DNA of 64,000 bases from Schistocephalus solidus (GCA_017591395.1 WEDG01002035.1:1-64000); one strand, 5' to 3'; numbered from the stretch's first letter, positions 11,118 to 22,334 are shown. Notes: generated by a model from the sequence alone, not told the origin. Numbers and translations are program-made.

Positions 11118-11604
11118 ATGAATGCTGACAAACCGAAGCACAATCCTCCACGTAGCAAGTCCCCATATGATTTAGGTGGTGAAAATGATAGCGGTGCTCT
11201 TAACTACTCACAACAGGCTTCCATTAACCTTACAAAGGTAGGCTCTTCTGCCACTCAGCTCCAATAAACTGCAACAGGTGCAAACTCGAAAGGCGAACGA
11301 GGAGTACCTCAGGAGTCATCCAGAGATTGGTTACATGGTAACAGCCTTCATGAGGTAGCACGCCTGCGAAAATTACTTTTTTTAATTATAATTTAGGGAA
11401 GCCTTTGAAACGAAGCCGGACGATGTTAGAGAGTACGCAGCCAGTGAGCTAAAAGAAATTGCATTTTTCTTTTAATTTTCTTCAGATTTTTTCACACATC
11501 CGGACTTGAAACGAAAGATGGCTAAGATTCAGGAGGACCACGAAAACAAAATGAAAATCTGTGAAATGGCAAACACAATCACGAGCAGCACTGTTGACGC
11601 CTGA
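11118..11604 (+). CDS. RIIAD1: RIIa-domain protein, RIIAD1-like (4 exons)
   Basis: The model joins exons 11118-11237, 11278-11354, 11397-11443 and 11486-11604 into 120 codons. Introns are 40, 42 and 42 bases, all GT-AG with short pyrimidine tracts. The start is the first in-frame ATG at 11118. The stop is TGA at 11602-11604. The N-terminal 40 residues are polar. Residues about 41-66 (TRKANEEYLRSHPEIGYMV) lead into the RIIa-type dimerisation/docking segment, residues about 60-92, with FMREAFETKPDDVREYAA and then NFFTHPDLKRKM. This follows the vertebrate RIIAD1 pattern of a REx(I/A)F helix, KxPD, an AAxxFTxPxL helix and a basic end. RIIa domains form four-helix dimers that bind amphipathic anchoring helices, as in A-kinase anchoring and ciliary proteins. 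The cellular role here is inference. The frame is uninterrupted across all splices, so the gene looks intact. Confidence 0.87.
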
Positions 11605-14390
11605 CTGGTTCGGTTGTATGAGGAACATGTAATAATTATGCCTCAATTGCCGACTTCTGCTCGCTCAACAACACGCTGCGCTTGACCTTTAACACCAAAA
11701 TGCCGCATAATATTTCTCTCTGTCTTAATCCAAAAACTTCTACCGTCAAAATATGCTTTGAGTAATTTTTGCAACGGCCTTCTATTTTAATCTTCATACT
11801 TTGACGTAGAAGGGTGAAGCAGGGAAAAATGTCATGCTTTTATCTTCGTAAGTGGACTATGCATTTCTGCGCTTAAGGCTGCTGCAGCTTGACTTCAAAC
11901 AAAGTAGAAGCATCCACACTGTTATTTATCCTCGTGTTTTAGGTTTCACAGCCGTTAGCTGCAACTTTTCTCCAGGACGCCAATGTTATTTAATGTAGGG
12001 CATGTACTTGGAGTGTGGGTGGGAGGGGAGAAGGGATGGATAAATGAACGGAACTACCGAGAGTGAAGACACACGCTAGATGCCTCCATATAGGGTTTAC
12101 CCCGCCAGCTAATGGGAATGTGGTCAGCGTACTTAGCAGAGCGTCGTGGAGCTACAGCTAGCAGTTAGGGGTCGGGGCAGAGCATGGGGAAGTAAAAGCA
12201 GCTGTCAGATTGATTGATGCGTAGGGTAGGAACCGTCAGAGTACTTCGCTGTAGCACGTGGTAGGCTGTGGCATATCTACATAGAAAGCAAATTTGTTGC
12301 ATGTGAGAAATCACATTTTTTTAATGACGTCCACTTTTGTCTCACTTCTCAAACATTTTCCATTATCTACGGTAGTCTGTCCGGTATCAGAGCTCTGAAT
12401 TCGGCAAAATTATTCTTTTGCAGCTTTTAATGTGTTTGGGCGTTGTTAATAGGAACTTCTTTTCAGAGATAATTTCAAGGAAAAAATAAAGAGCCGTCAG
12501 ATCTGATGTACGCGATGACTAGGCTAAGTCACGGTTACGAAAACGTTTTTGTCCTTCGAATACTTGCCTGGATATTTTGACTGTGGCCACTGCTGTGTAA
12601 GAAGTAATTTGATCGTTCAGGAGACCACATCACGGTTATCTGAAAATACCGGGAGTGAGAAAGAATAAATTAAAGACTGATATGCACCTTCTGTAACAGT
12701 GGCAGGGTTCCAAAAATAGTCTCCAACAAGTGAAACCCAATATATTTTTAAAAGTCACCTCATGTCAACCCATACACGTTGAGGGTGCACCTCCTTTTGG
12801 TGGATAGCGCTCTGATTTTCGAAATTCCATTTACTGCGTGTAAATGCGTGCTTCATTAGTGTGTGGATAAGGTAAGGATCTTCTCTCGGTAATTCTTAAA
12901 ATCAGGCTGAATATCAACACCTATGTACTTATAATGGTGGCTTCGGACGTTGCACACGATAGATTTCATGCGGAAAGTGGCTCTAGCTTTAAAAGTTAAG
13001 ACACATTGACGTTTAAGGCTTCCCTTTTCGCGTTGGCCGCTTTCCTGCTGATATTCTCTGGTTGTCTGAAACACTCCTTTATAAAAAACCATCGATTCCC
13101 TCATAAGCAAGTGCCAACTGTCTGCCTGTAGAGAACTGCTAAATGAACTCTGCTTAGAAAATCTCTCACGCCGTAATGTCCACGTGAGCTTTTTTGGGCA
13201 GAATCGTTGATCTGTGTAGTTGGTCGTTAAACATCAGAATATGCATTCACTACCAACTTGCAAGTTTTTGGACTGTTGGTCTCAAGTGATTCTTTTTCAA
13301 ATCTGCCTGAAAAATAGCTTGCAAAATATACTAAAACAGTAGCTGGCCCTATGGGATTTGACGGAAACCACGTACAGACACAAATTGGCGGGAAAATACT
13401 GCGCAAGCATGTCTACCTATGAAGTCATTATCCCTGCATCGATTCCGCGGGGCACACCTTCGACACGGTCATTCATGACAGACGAATTGTCACCTACCTG
13501 CCGCCCACAGCAAACTGCGCTGCAAAGAAATGGAAAAAAATTGGTTCGCGACACGCGTCAATGCCACTGCGCAGACTCCTTGCAAGGAAAAATCTGCCGT
13601 CTTATACACGGAGGGGTACTGTGGCAAGCCTAAAGGTACAGTTCCTGCCCTATCTCATTAAATCGCATGACAAAAGGCCCGTTGTTCAAAATCAGCCCAA
13701 GTTTCCTCTTCCAAAGTTTTATAGGAATAAAAAGGCAACCGGTCTTAAAAATAAGGCATATTGTGATTTAAAATTAATTTTACGTTTTTTTGGAAATGTT
13801 AATTTTTGAGACAATCGGAAAATTCCGATAAGGGGACAAATCGGGTTAGCTAATTAAAGGGAAGTTTTAAAGGTATAGAATGCTTGTCCATGTAAACAAA
13901 TGAGTAAATAGAACATAATAAGTAGAATTACCTTTGAAAGTAACCCTTTAGCATACATTCAACGGAAGTTTTCTTCCAGTTCAAGGAAAATTAAAAGTAT
14001 GACAGCAAACAGCCTAAATTTTGAGGATATGTTCGAACACGGTTTCTTCTGCCATTTATACATTGCTTATCTGATTTCCTGAAGGCAAAACCAAATTTTC
14101 CCTTCTCTCAAAAGAGTTATTGAAAACTTGCCAGTCTTATATAAATGTCCGTTTATAGTACAAAACATAGAAATAAATAGATTTGATCCGGAGCCTTCAA
14201 TAGCATAGGGACATTCCTGGATATCCAAAAAACGTCAGATTTAGCTCTGATTGACCCCGTTTACCCTTAAATAAGCAGATCTGGAGTGATTTCCTCATTA
14301 GCGAGCAGCTTTTTGCGCATACATTGAATCCCACCATAAAGTGTGGACGATACTACCACCTCAAATTTTGATCCCGAAATTTCCTGAGTT
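11605..14390. other. Mostly non-coding, with repeat-like and coding-like patches
   Basis: A GC-richer patch at about 12000-12260 looks repeat-derived but was not assigned. A minus-strand open stretch at 12856-13110 (84 codons) is basic and unrecognised. Around 13360-13810 two plus-strand frames are open at once over a GC-richer segment. One contains HTFDTVIHDRRIVTYL, which faintly recalls reverse transcriptase motif A, but nothing after it supports that. None of these is called as a gene. Confidence 0.35.
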
Positions 14391-14535
14391 AGCGATCCCC
14401 TGTAGTCATCTTGGTTGTGTCAACAACTGCGTCCAACCCCACAGCTAGTCGTTTGACAGGGTGTGACGGTCGACTGGTGCAAGGTAGAGGAACGAGCGTG
14501 AGAGGGATAGAGTGAAGCCGACAATAGAAAATTTG

Positions 14536-14552
14536 ACTCCCCCCCCTCCCCC
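14536..14552. repeat. C-rich low-complexity run
   Basis: CCCCCCCCTCCCCCC tract, part of a repeat-derived segment at about 14390-14560. Confidence 0.85.
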
Positions 14553-14689
14553 CACCATGACATCGCAACGCATTCCTCACTGTTATAAATCTGAAGCGCT
14601 CGAATTTATCTTGCAACGCCTAGAGTCGCGGTTACGAAGGTTTCCAAATAACAGAGCAATGCGGTTCTTCTCAGCCCTAAGCGCCATGC

Positions 14690-14745
14690 TCAATAGCTTC
14701 TGCCCATTGTGGCCTTTATGGCACTGTCATTTATGTGAGATCTTG
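14690..14745 (+). repeat. Fragment of the dispersed GGCCTTTATGGCACT repeat
   Basis: The stretch CATTGTGGCCTTTATGGCAC and its surroundings match the unit at 20585-20660 and the copy at 60420-60490, with several substitutions. Flanking parts of the family are not evident. Confidence 0.5.
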
Positions 14746-15199
14746 ACCCTCCAAAAAATATTTATTCCTTTTATGGGGTTAGCCTGTGTGTTAGATGGGG
14801 TAGACGGGCCATTGAACGGTGCCAGCCATTGCCTCCTACTTCCCCGTCGGTGGTCTTGTTCAGTTAGTCATCTTCTGCCAATTCTGTCGGACACATTTTG
14901 GGCATCGTCCCCGTCTGCAACTGTCAGCCTGTTGGAATGCTAATTGTCATGGTGTATAGTTTCGAGATATTTTAATCAAGCCAGGGTGCCATCTTTTGAA
15001 TGAATGTCTTTCCGGATGCTTGCAACAATCACAGTAAATAAAAGTGACTACCAAGTAAGTATTACTGTTTTCAATTGCTAGCCGATGCCCTCCTGAATTC
15101 AGGCACAGGTTTGAGAAGACGTTCATAAGACTATCATTTCATGTTTTCTTTTCTACGGGAAAAAAGGGTAGTATTCTCTTCCGAAAAGTTTCTATTGAC

Positions 15200-15562
15200 T
15201 ATTATTTTTTTGTGAAAACAGTGAAAGATCTTTTAAGATATCCTCGAATCCGTAGGTTTTTTATACTGCTCTTAAAGCAGCATGTTTCACAACCCTTACT
15301 AAATTATGGGAGCCCTTTATGCCGTGCTCTTAATAGCATAAAGAGACATTTAACCTTTTTTCAATGGAAAGATTACAGCACTTTAAGAAGGACGTAATTT
15401 ACTACAATATATTGAATGTACATGCACCAACATATGCCATCTTGTACTCATCGGATGGAAAATTACATCTTGAATCAGTTTTCTTAAAGAACAGGCATCG
15501 TTTGTTTTTCAACGTACATCTGTTCACGAACAATTTTAAATCCAACATACTCATGCATTTAC
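15200..15562 (+). mobile_element. CR1-like LINE fragment (copy C), cut by the next element
   Basis: Two frames carry the C-terminal reverse transcriptase block. LLKQHVSQPLLNYGSPL at about 15267-15315 matches the thumb-region pattern LYKxYVRPxLEY. A shifted frame then reads NVHAPTYAILYSSDGKL and FLKNRHRLFFNVHLFTN at about 15415-15540. The relic stops at about 15562, where the 5' region of the zinc-finger retrotransposon begins, and I do not see it resume after 20130. So either it was truncated before the second insertion or its downstream part is lost. Confidence 0.55.
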
Positions 15563-16160
15563 TATGCGGGTGGTGCAACTAGGTGTGTAGGCGTACTAGT
15601 TAGGGGTAACACCACACATATAGCATTTGGTCGCTCCGTTTGTCTCGTACAGGTGGTGCATGCTCCTGTGGCCGCCTCTAACTGGTACCCAACTCTCCCC
15701 TGTGGTCCTCGAAGTTGGCTTCTTCCCAGCGGCCACACCCCGGGCAACCGTCACGACCGGCGGGCTAAACCAGGTGAGGGTCTCCGGTGTTGTGTGTGCC
15801 CCCACACCCGGTATGTCTGACTCCCAAACTTACCACCTCCCCCTCTCAAAAAGTCCTACGGTGGGGACGACAGCAACCCCGTAGGCGGCCCAGGCTAACT
15901 CGGGGCGCTCTTTTACTTTAACAAAACCGTGACTCATAGTGGAGTTCGGCAGCAGTCTGGGATGACCGAGCAGCTCTATTAAGGGACAGGGGCTAGAAAA
16001 GGTGCCCTAAACAAATGCTTGGTCTCACGTCTTCTGCAGCCGGCCGCAGCTCGCAGATCGCAAAATACGCAGTCGTAAACACTAAAACAAACAACAATAC
16101 CCCCTGTCCAAAATCCCCCTCGCCACACCCTCCAGGCTGCTCGGGTGAGTCCACTCACAC
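15563..16160 (+). promoter_or_regulatory. 5' UTR and probable internal promoter region of the retrotransposon
   Basis: A GC-rich segment lies upstream of the first endonuclease motif, with no consistent coding frame. As in other non-LTR elements it would be expected to carry an internal promoter. No specific element was identified, so promoter function is inference. Confidence 0.45.
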
Positions 16161-16162
16161 TA

Positions 16163-19100
16163 GCAGCCTGAAATGTTCGTTCACTTTCAGGCAATCCTAG
16201 GAGCAACCGGCTGGAACGGAGGACCGCGATAGTCGCTCGGGAACTGGCACGCTACAAGGTGGACAGTGCTGCTCTCAGCGAGACCAGATTATCTGAGCAG
16301 GGTCAGCTGGAGGGGGTGGGTGCCGGCTACACCTTCTTCTGGAGCGGCCGGCCAAAGGCAGAGCAACGCGACGCTGGTGTCGCCTTTGCCATCTGGAACG
16401 ACATCGTGGGACGTCTGCCCTGTCTGCCGCAGGGTATCAATGATCGCCTGATGAGTCTCCGCCTGCCTCTTCAGGGAGACCAGTTCGCCACCATCATCAG
16501 CGCCTACGCTCCCCCAATGACGAGCTCAGATGCGGCGAAGGACAAATTCTACGAGGACCTGCATGCCCTGTTGCCAACAGTGTCCAAGGTGGGTGACTTC
16601 AACACCCGCTTCTTGACGGACAATGCTGCCTGGCAGGGAGTGCTGGGTCCCCATGGTCTCGGTAGCTGTAACGATAACGGCCTTCTTCTTCTGCAAACGG
16701 ATGCGGAACACCGTCTCCTGCTGACCAAACACCTTCTTCCGCCTTCCGTCGTGGGAGTAGGCCACGTGGACGCACCCTCGGTCGCGGCGCTGGCATCTGC
16801 TGGACTATGTTCTCGTCCGGAGGCGAGATCGACAGGACGTGCTGGTAACCAAGGCGATCCGCGATGCCGATGGTTGAACAGATCACCACCTCATCATCTC
16901 CCAGATGAGGTTCAGACCGCAACCCCGACGAAGGCCCCAAGGTAAGAGGTCGCCAGGTAAGTTAAATATTCTTTTGTTAAATTTGCCTGCTAACTGTTTT
17001 GATTTCAGCAAATAAATAATCGAGAAACTGGAGGACCTGCATGCTCCAGCTGATAATGCTACCGTGGAGACACGATGGTGTCAACTGCAAAATGTCATCC
17101 AGTCCACCGCCCTCGAAGTCCTCGGACGCGCACGCTGTCAACACCAGGACTGGTTTAATGACAATGACGCCGACAGCAGCAACTTACTCACGGAGAAGAA
17201 TGGACTACACAAAGCCTACATGGACCTTCGGACTGACGCCACCAAAGCAGCTTTCTTCAAATGCCGGTGCCTTGTACAGCAACGGCTGCCGGAGATGCAG
17301 GATGCCTGGATGATCCGAAAGGCTGAGGAAATCCAGGGGTATGCGAACCACAATGTAATGAAAAACGTCTTCAAAGCCATCAAGGCCATCTACGGCCCGT
17401 GTATCAAGGGGACCGCATCGCTGCTCAGCTTTGACGGCACAACACTGCGGATAGAGAAATCTCAAATTCTGAAGCACTGGGCCGAGCACTTCAGAAGTGT
17501 TCTTAATTGCTCATCAGCCATCTCCGATGCTGCCACTGACCGGCTCCCTCAAGTGGACACGAACAATGACCTGGATCTGCCGCCTTCCCTACTAGAAACC
17601 GTCCGGGCCGTGCAGCAGATTTCCAGCCGTAAAGTACCGGGATCCGACGCAATCCCACCGGAAGTCTACAAGCATGGTTGACCCCAGCTGATGGCATAAC
17701 TCACCACACTCTTCCAGGAGATGTGGCGCCAAGGACAAGTTCCTCAGGATTTCAAAGACGCGACTATCGTCCATCTCTACAAACGGTAAGGGAACCGGCA
17801 ACTCGATGATAATCACAGAGGCATCGCGTTGCTCAACATCGCCGGGAAGATCTTCACACGTTTCCGTCTCAATCGTCTGAACGGTCACCTAGAGCAGGGC
17901 CTGCTCCCGGAAAGCCAATGTGGCTTCCGCCAACACCGCGGAACAACCGATATGATCTTTGCCGCCCGCCAGCTACAAGAGAAGTGCCAGGAGATACGAA
18001 CTCACCACTACACTACATTCGTGGATTTAACGAAAGCCTTTGACACGGTCAAATGCGACGGACTGTGAAAAGTCATGCAGAAATTTGGCTGTCCTGAGCG
18101 GTTCACGCACATGGTGTATCAGTTTCATGACGGGATGATGGCGTGCGTCACTGAACACGGGACGGTATCCGAAGCATTCGCAGTGACCAATGGAGTGAAG
18201 CAGGGCTGCGTATTGGCTCTCACCCTGTTCAGTCTCATGTTCTCGGCTATGCTGATGGCCGCCTACCGTGATGAGCAGCCTGGCATCCGCATCGCCTACA
18301 GAAATGACGGGCACCTTCTCAACAGTCGGCGTATGCAGGCTTCAACGCGCGTGTCTACTGGTACAGTCCATGACTTGCTCTTCGCGGACGACTGCGCAAT
18401 TAACACCGTGACGGAGGAGGACATGCAAAAGAGTATGGACCTCTTCGCTGCAGGCTGCGCCAATTTTGGATTAACAATCAGTGCAGCCAAAACGGTTGTC
18501 ATGAACCAGTCACCACCCAGCGCGGAATACAATGCTCCCCGAATCAATGTCAATGGTGCTCAACTCAAAAACGTGGAAACCTTCGTTTATCTAGGAAGCA
18601 CGCTGTCACGCAACACTAGAATCGATGACGAGGTTGCTCAACGGATCTCCAAAGCTAGTCAAGCCTTCGGCCGGCTACAGGCCTCCATGTCGAATCACCG
18701 TGGTATTCACCTGAACACCAAACTGAAGATGTACAAGGCCGTCGTCTTGACGACACTCCTTTACGGAGCGGAGACCTGGACCGTCTACTCGAACCAAACC
18801 AGGAAGCTGAATTACTTTCATCTTAGCTGCCACCGCAGTATACTGAAGCTGAGATGGCAAGACAGGATCCTGGACACGGAAATCCTAGAGCGGAACGGAA
18901 TCCTCAGCATCGACGCCATGCTGAGTCAAGTACAACTGCGATGGAGTGGCCACCTCGTGAGAATAGACAACGAGCGACTACCCAAATGACTTTTCTACAG
19001 AGATGTCGCTACGAGTGCTCGCCGACAGGGAGGTAAAAAACGACGCTACAAGGACACTTTGAAGAAATCGCTGAAGCAGCTGCAAATCAACCCGGCAACC

Positions 19101-20047
19101 TGGGAGGACCTCGCCCAGGATATTCTGGCATGCAGAAGATCCGTGAAGACTGGGTCAGCAATCTATGAAGCCAACCGGATCGCCACCGCCAAGGCCAAAA
19201 GAGCGGCACGAAAGTCACCAGCGCCACGGACCAATACTGCAAATGCCCAGGCCCTTCCAATATGCCCGCGCTGTCAACGCAACTTTCACGAGCGAATCGG
19301 CCTGGTTGGACATTTTCGGACCAACAATACGACAATTCCAATTTCTACGTCAAATTCTGCCAACCTTCCTTCAGAATCCCCCAACCTCACTCCTCGCATC
19401 AATTCCATTGCTCCCACCATCATCGAGACCGCATCCCAATACTCATCACCTGTTACCCCCACCACCGCAACCATCACCGCCACCGCCGCCACCACCACCA
19501 TCAGCGATGGGGGCTCTCTCCTAAACTGTTCTTAATGCAAACGCGCATTCACCAAACACATCGGCCTGGTCAGTCACTCGCGAATCCATCGTACAGAGAC
19601 TGGTGAACCAGTGTCTGGAGCGCCAACACACAGCAGAGACCGCCGCCCCCACTGTCCTCACTGTCTTCGTGCATTCACTCATCGCATGGGCCTATTCGGT
19701 CACATTCACATCCATGACAGCGGAATTCAACGCAATGCCGACAACACCGATACACCATGCACACCCTCCGCTCCTGTCATTCTTAGCGCCCCTGACACCC
19801 CACTACCATGAATGACATCCCCCCAGCCTCTACCAATTTCTCTTGCCCAAAATGCGCCCGCAACTTCAACTCACGCATCGGCCTGGTCCGTCACCTGCGA
19901 ATCCATCGTGCGGAGGCTGTTGAACTAGTGCCTGGGGCTCCGACATACAATTGCCGCACCCGCCTCCACTGCCCTCACTGCTCCTGCACAGTTACCCACT
20001 GCATGGGCCTTTTAGGACACATGCGCCTCCATGACAACCTGCAGTAA
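16163..20047 (+). pseudogene. Endonuclease-reverse transcriptase-zinc finger polyprotein, broken
   Basis: The endonuclease starts in the WNVRS-type motif, whose Trp is now TGA at 16169. It keeps LSETR, ISAYAPP and GDFN (16592-16603), but the strand usually found just before GDFN is shortened by about six residues. A +1 shift lies near 16720-16745. From there to 19535 a single frame continues, broken only by stops at 16758, 16875, 17013, 17679, 17697, 17787, 18066, 18987 and 19533. Reverse transcriptase motif A FVDLTKAFDTV is at 18018-18050 and the FADD catalytic motif at 18381-18392 is intact. The C-terminal domain ([17 protein letters not shown]) precedes a Pro/Thr-rich linker and zinc fingers. 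A second shift lies at about 19790-19807. Several stops fit TGG-to-TGA or CGA-to-TGA decay. If active it would nick target DNA and prime reverse transcription there. Confidence 0.9.
19263..20040 (+). other. Zinc-finger tail (five C2H2-like modules)
   Basis: Five modules lie on either side of a Pro/Thr/Ala-rich linker (19325-19525). Module 1 (19263-19325) has CPRC and GLVGH but its last ligand position is Asn. Module 2 (about 19527-19592) has the C-x2-C-x12-H-x3-H spacing with a stop between the two Cys. Module 3 (about 19662-19725), module 4 (about 19841-19905) and module 5 (about 19967-20035) keep all four ligands. Modules share the helix RIGLV/RMGLF and alternate between the GLVxHxRIH and GLxGHxxxH types, which suggests duplication of a two-finger unit. 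Nucleic-acid binding, perhaps of the element's own RNA or of the target, is inference. Confidence 0.85.
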
Positions 20048-20154
20048 AGCACCGGAGGCTAAGCCACTTCAGCGCACACCATCTAAACCAATACATACAC
20101 AACACCCTCACAATCATCATAATGTAGTTGATAAAATCACGGTTTCCTAGAAAC

Positions 20155-20290
20155 GGTGGCTTGGAAGGCTGCCAATCTGACGCTTACACCAAACCACGCC
20201 GTCGGCCCAGTGTATGTGTTGTTTGTGTCGAGTGACTGACCAGTGGACTGAGAGTCAGACGGCGATAGCTCCTTTATATCCCCTGAGTAA
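20155..20290 (+). repeat. Dispersed repeat family D, unit 1
   Basis: GGAAGGCTGCCAATCTGACG and GTGGACTGAGAGTCAG here match unit 2 at 20515-20640 with about 20-25% difference. It directly follows the retrotransposon 3' end, and a GC-rich spacer separates the two units. Confidence 0.6.
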
Positions 20291-20514
20291 GTAAATCCTG
20301 GTGTGTGCGTTATGGGGGCCAGGTCGTGCTGTGGCGCGCGAAGACGGGTACGCCGACCCGTCAGACAATGCGCCCACTCCCACATCAGACAACTGACTGG
20401 CTCGGATGGTGGTCTGCTTGTGGGGGTGGGGGAGGGAGTGAGGTCGACAGCTCAGCGCATTTTCCTCACTATAAACAATCTGACGTGCTTGAATCTATTA
20501 CGGTGCGCTAAAAG

Positions 20515-20930
20515 CCATGGCTTTGACGGTTGCCAACTGACGGGATAACTCGGACCACGTGGTCAGCCCAATGTGTGTTTTGTGTGGAGTGGCTGACTGG
20601 TGGACTGAGAGTCAGGCTGCAATGGCTTCTTCTTAATGTGGCCTTTATGGCACTCCCACTCCGTGGGATCCGAGCCAGGTGTGGTGGTACGCCAAAGGGC
20701 GGCTCCAGCCGCACCAGCCACCTGCGTCCTCTCCCGCCTCCAGTCTTCTTGACTCTGTTATGACACCGTGTTCAGGTGGGGAGGAGGAGAGAGTGCGGTA
20801 GCTGCAGCGCAAGTCTACTTTCACTTAAAACTTATTCACGCGCAAGTCACCGTCCCTGCATCACCCTATCGTGGAGCATACGGTGGACATAGTCAAAATG
20901 GATGGTCGAACTATCGGTGCAACTACAAGC
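20515..20930 (+). repeat. Dispersed repeat family D, unit 2 (longest copy)
   Basis: The unit runs from GACGGTTGCCAACTGACGGG through GTGGACTGAGAGTCAGGC, GGCCTTTATGGCACTCCCAC and TCCGTGGGATCCGAGCC to GTGGAGCATACGGTGGACAT and GATGGTCGAACTATCG. A similar order recurs at 60370-60730. The 3' part alone recurs at 49607-49690 and the middle at 14690-14745. No coding capacity and no clear terminal inverted repeats were seen, so a SINE- or MITE-like element is the best guess. Confidence 0.65.
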
Positions 20931-22040
20931 TGTATATTTTAATGTAAGGAAAATCATCAATTGAGGCGATAACTTACAGGTTTCATAAGAGTTAACAATG
21001 GATGTTCGGTATTTTTTTATATTTCACAAATAACCATAAAAAAAGAAAAAATAATTTTGAGTAAACTGGATGGAAAGTTCACAGTCATACATAATCGAAC
21101 AGTTGCAAACGTCTGTAAAATATCATTATACCTTCCTTCGAGTATGTAATTTGAAGAAAACGTACGTTACTGCGTACAAAAAGAAATTAATTTTCTGTTT
21201 GGTATTTAGGAAGTATATTTAAATATATCGGAGCATCGAAAATAAATCGAAAAATCTTACTAATTAAGTATTTAGTTTTCCCCAAGTATGGTTTTTTAAG
21301 CGGCCCCAAAGCAGCAGATTCAAAAGCCGTCATCTTGGCGCGACTGTAATATATCGGGGTTAGGTTGTATGCTAATAGATATTGCAACCACACTCAAGTG
21401 ATTCGTTCAAATCGAAAACACATTTGTAAATTAAGGTTAACGTATCAACGGGTACGCAAGTTACTTAAATATATATATATATATAAATGCTGTAGATATT
21501 GGAAACTTACAAGCTTCACTGAAAGTCTGGCATTAGATGGATATGTACCAGTAGTATTCTGAGCACTGCGTTACTGCTTCAAAAGAAAAAGTGTTCTTAT
21601 CGAAAACATCGCACCTTGAGCTTTTGAAATAAGCACCTAATTATTAAGTCAAAGACATTATTTCAGTAATTGCTGGGATTAGTGGACCGTGAACAGGAAC
21701 AGAAGAGCATAGGACGCCGAAGCACGTTCTAAATACGTGTTATTATCAAAAAGCGTAATTCTTTCGTAACGTCATCCCACCTTATAAAATCACAGGGTGA
21801 CATTTTCACATTCATAGTTTAAACCATCCGCCAAAGTGCTACTGAAATCCTTTGACTTTTGTAGATGCTGAAATCAATTTCAAAATAAGCGATAGCCCAA
21901 TATTCGATTTTTCTACTCAAAAGACAGGAGCACAGACATCTCATGATCACAGATAATTCACCCAGAGACGAAAACTGGATCCTTAATTGTCCGATCTGTG
22001 CACGATTCTCAGTCACTAGGTACATGTAGTCATACCGATA
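20931..22040. other. AT-rich stretch without recognised genes
   Basis: Contains an (AT)n run at about 21469-21486. A minus-strand open stretch at 21819-22061 (80 codons) continues past the exon candidate at 22052-22334, but a splice that would join it in frame was not found. Confidence 0.45.
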
Positions 22041-22051
22041 ACCACTACAAA

Positions 22052-22334
22052 TTAGCAACAAGTTTCATTTTTTCGGACGTGACTTTCCAGTCCTGGTGGT
22101 CTTTTCATTGGGGTTGCAAAACCAAGGTCATGTGCAAAACAGACTGACAGCTGCGCCTGAAGAATGGAAAACAGAAAAACTGAAAACTAACATAACTTCT
22201 AAATGAGTTTTGCTCGCCAGCCAGAGCACATGGGATTGGAAATAACTTGCACTGCTCTGCAGTGTCATTTCCGACATTAAGGTCCGAGTAAACATTACTA
22301 TATGTGCCAAGCTGGCACTGCAGAACTGATTTTT
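22052..22334 (-). CDS. Two-exon candidate, possibly ML/NPC2-like N-terminal part
   Basis: Candidate exons are 22334-22192 and 22156-22052, with a 35-base GT-AG intron, similar in size to the introns of the RIIAD1-like gene. The first exon reads QCQLGTYSNVYSDLNVG, then CKLFPIPCALAGEQNSF. The arrangement Cys, Gly-rich strand, Cys, PC-x-L-x-x-G recalls the start of ML (NPC2-type lipid-binding) domains. The spacing (C-x21-C-x6-C) is longer than the usual one, and the second exon ends in a stop after only about 35 codons, so the full domain is not present. The upstream acceptor is TCCTGTGTAG. It could be a gene fragment, a pseudogene or a chance open stretch. Confidence 0.28.

Larger units (their letters stand above)
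15563..20130 (+). mobile_element. Non-LTR retrotransposon with C2H2 zinc-finger tail, inactivated
   Basis: A nearly full-length LINE of the endonuclease plus reverse transcriptase type. A GC-rich 5' UTR at 15563-16160 precedes one long ORF covering endonuclease, reverse transcriptase, a C-terminal domain and a zinc-finger tail (16163-20047), then a short 3' UTR. Both ends are approximate, since no target-site duplication was established. GC content is clearly above the flanks. The general design (VKQGCVLA block, FADD, GHLVRID C-terminal motif) suggests an RTE-like clade, but this was not tested. From memory, elements with this zinc-finger tail are abundant in diphyllobothriid tapeworms. Ten premature stops and two frameshifts show the copy is old and dead. 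Confidence 0.9.

Noticed and set aside
13358..13633. Reverse transcriptase motif A (HTFDTVIHDRRIVTYL)
   Set aside because: No other reverse transcriptase block occurs before or after it in either frame.
16951..17008. A textbook-looking intron inside the retrotransposon (donor GGTAAGT, branch-like CTAAC, acceptor GATTTCAG)
   Set aside because: Read through, the segment continues the protein in the same frame (KLNILLLNLPANCFDF) up to a single stop at 17013, and the frame resumes correctly after it. It is coding sequence of the element that happens to look like splice sites.
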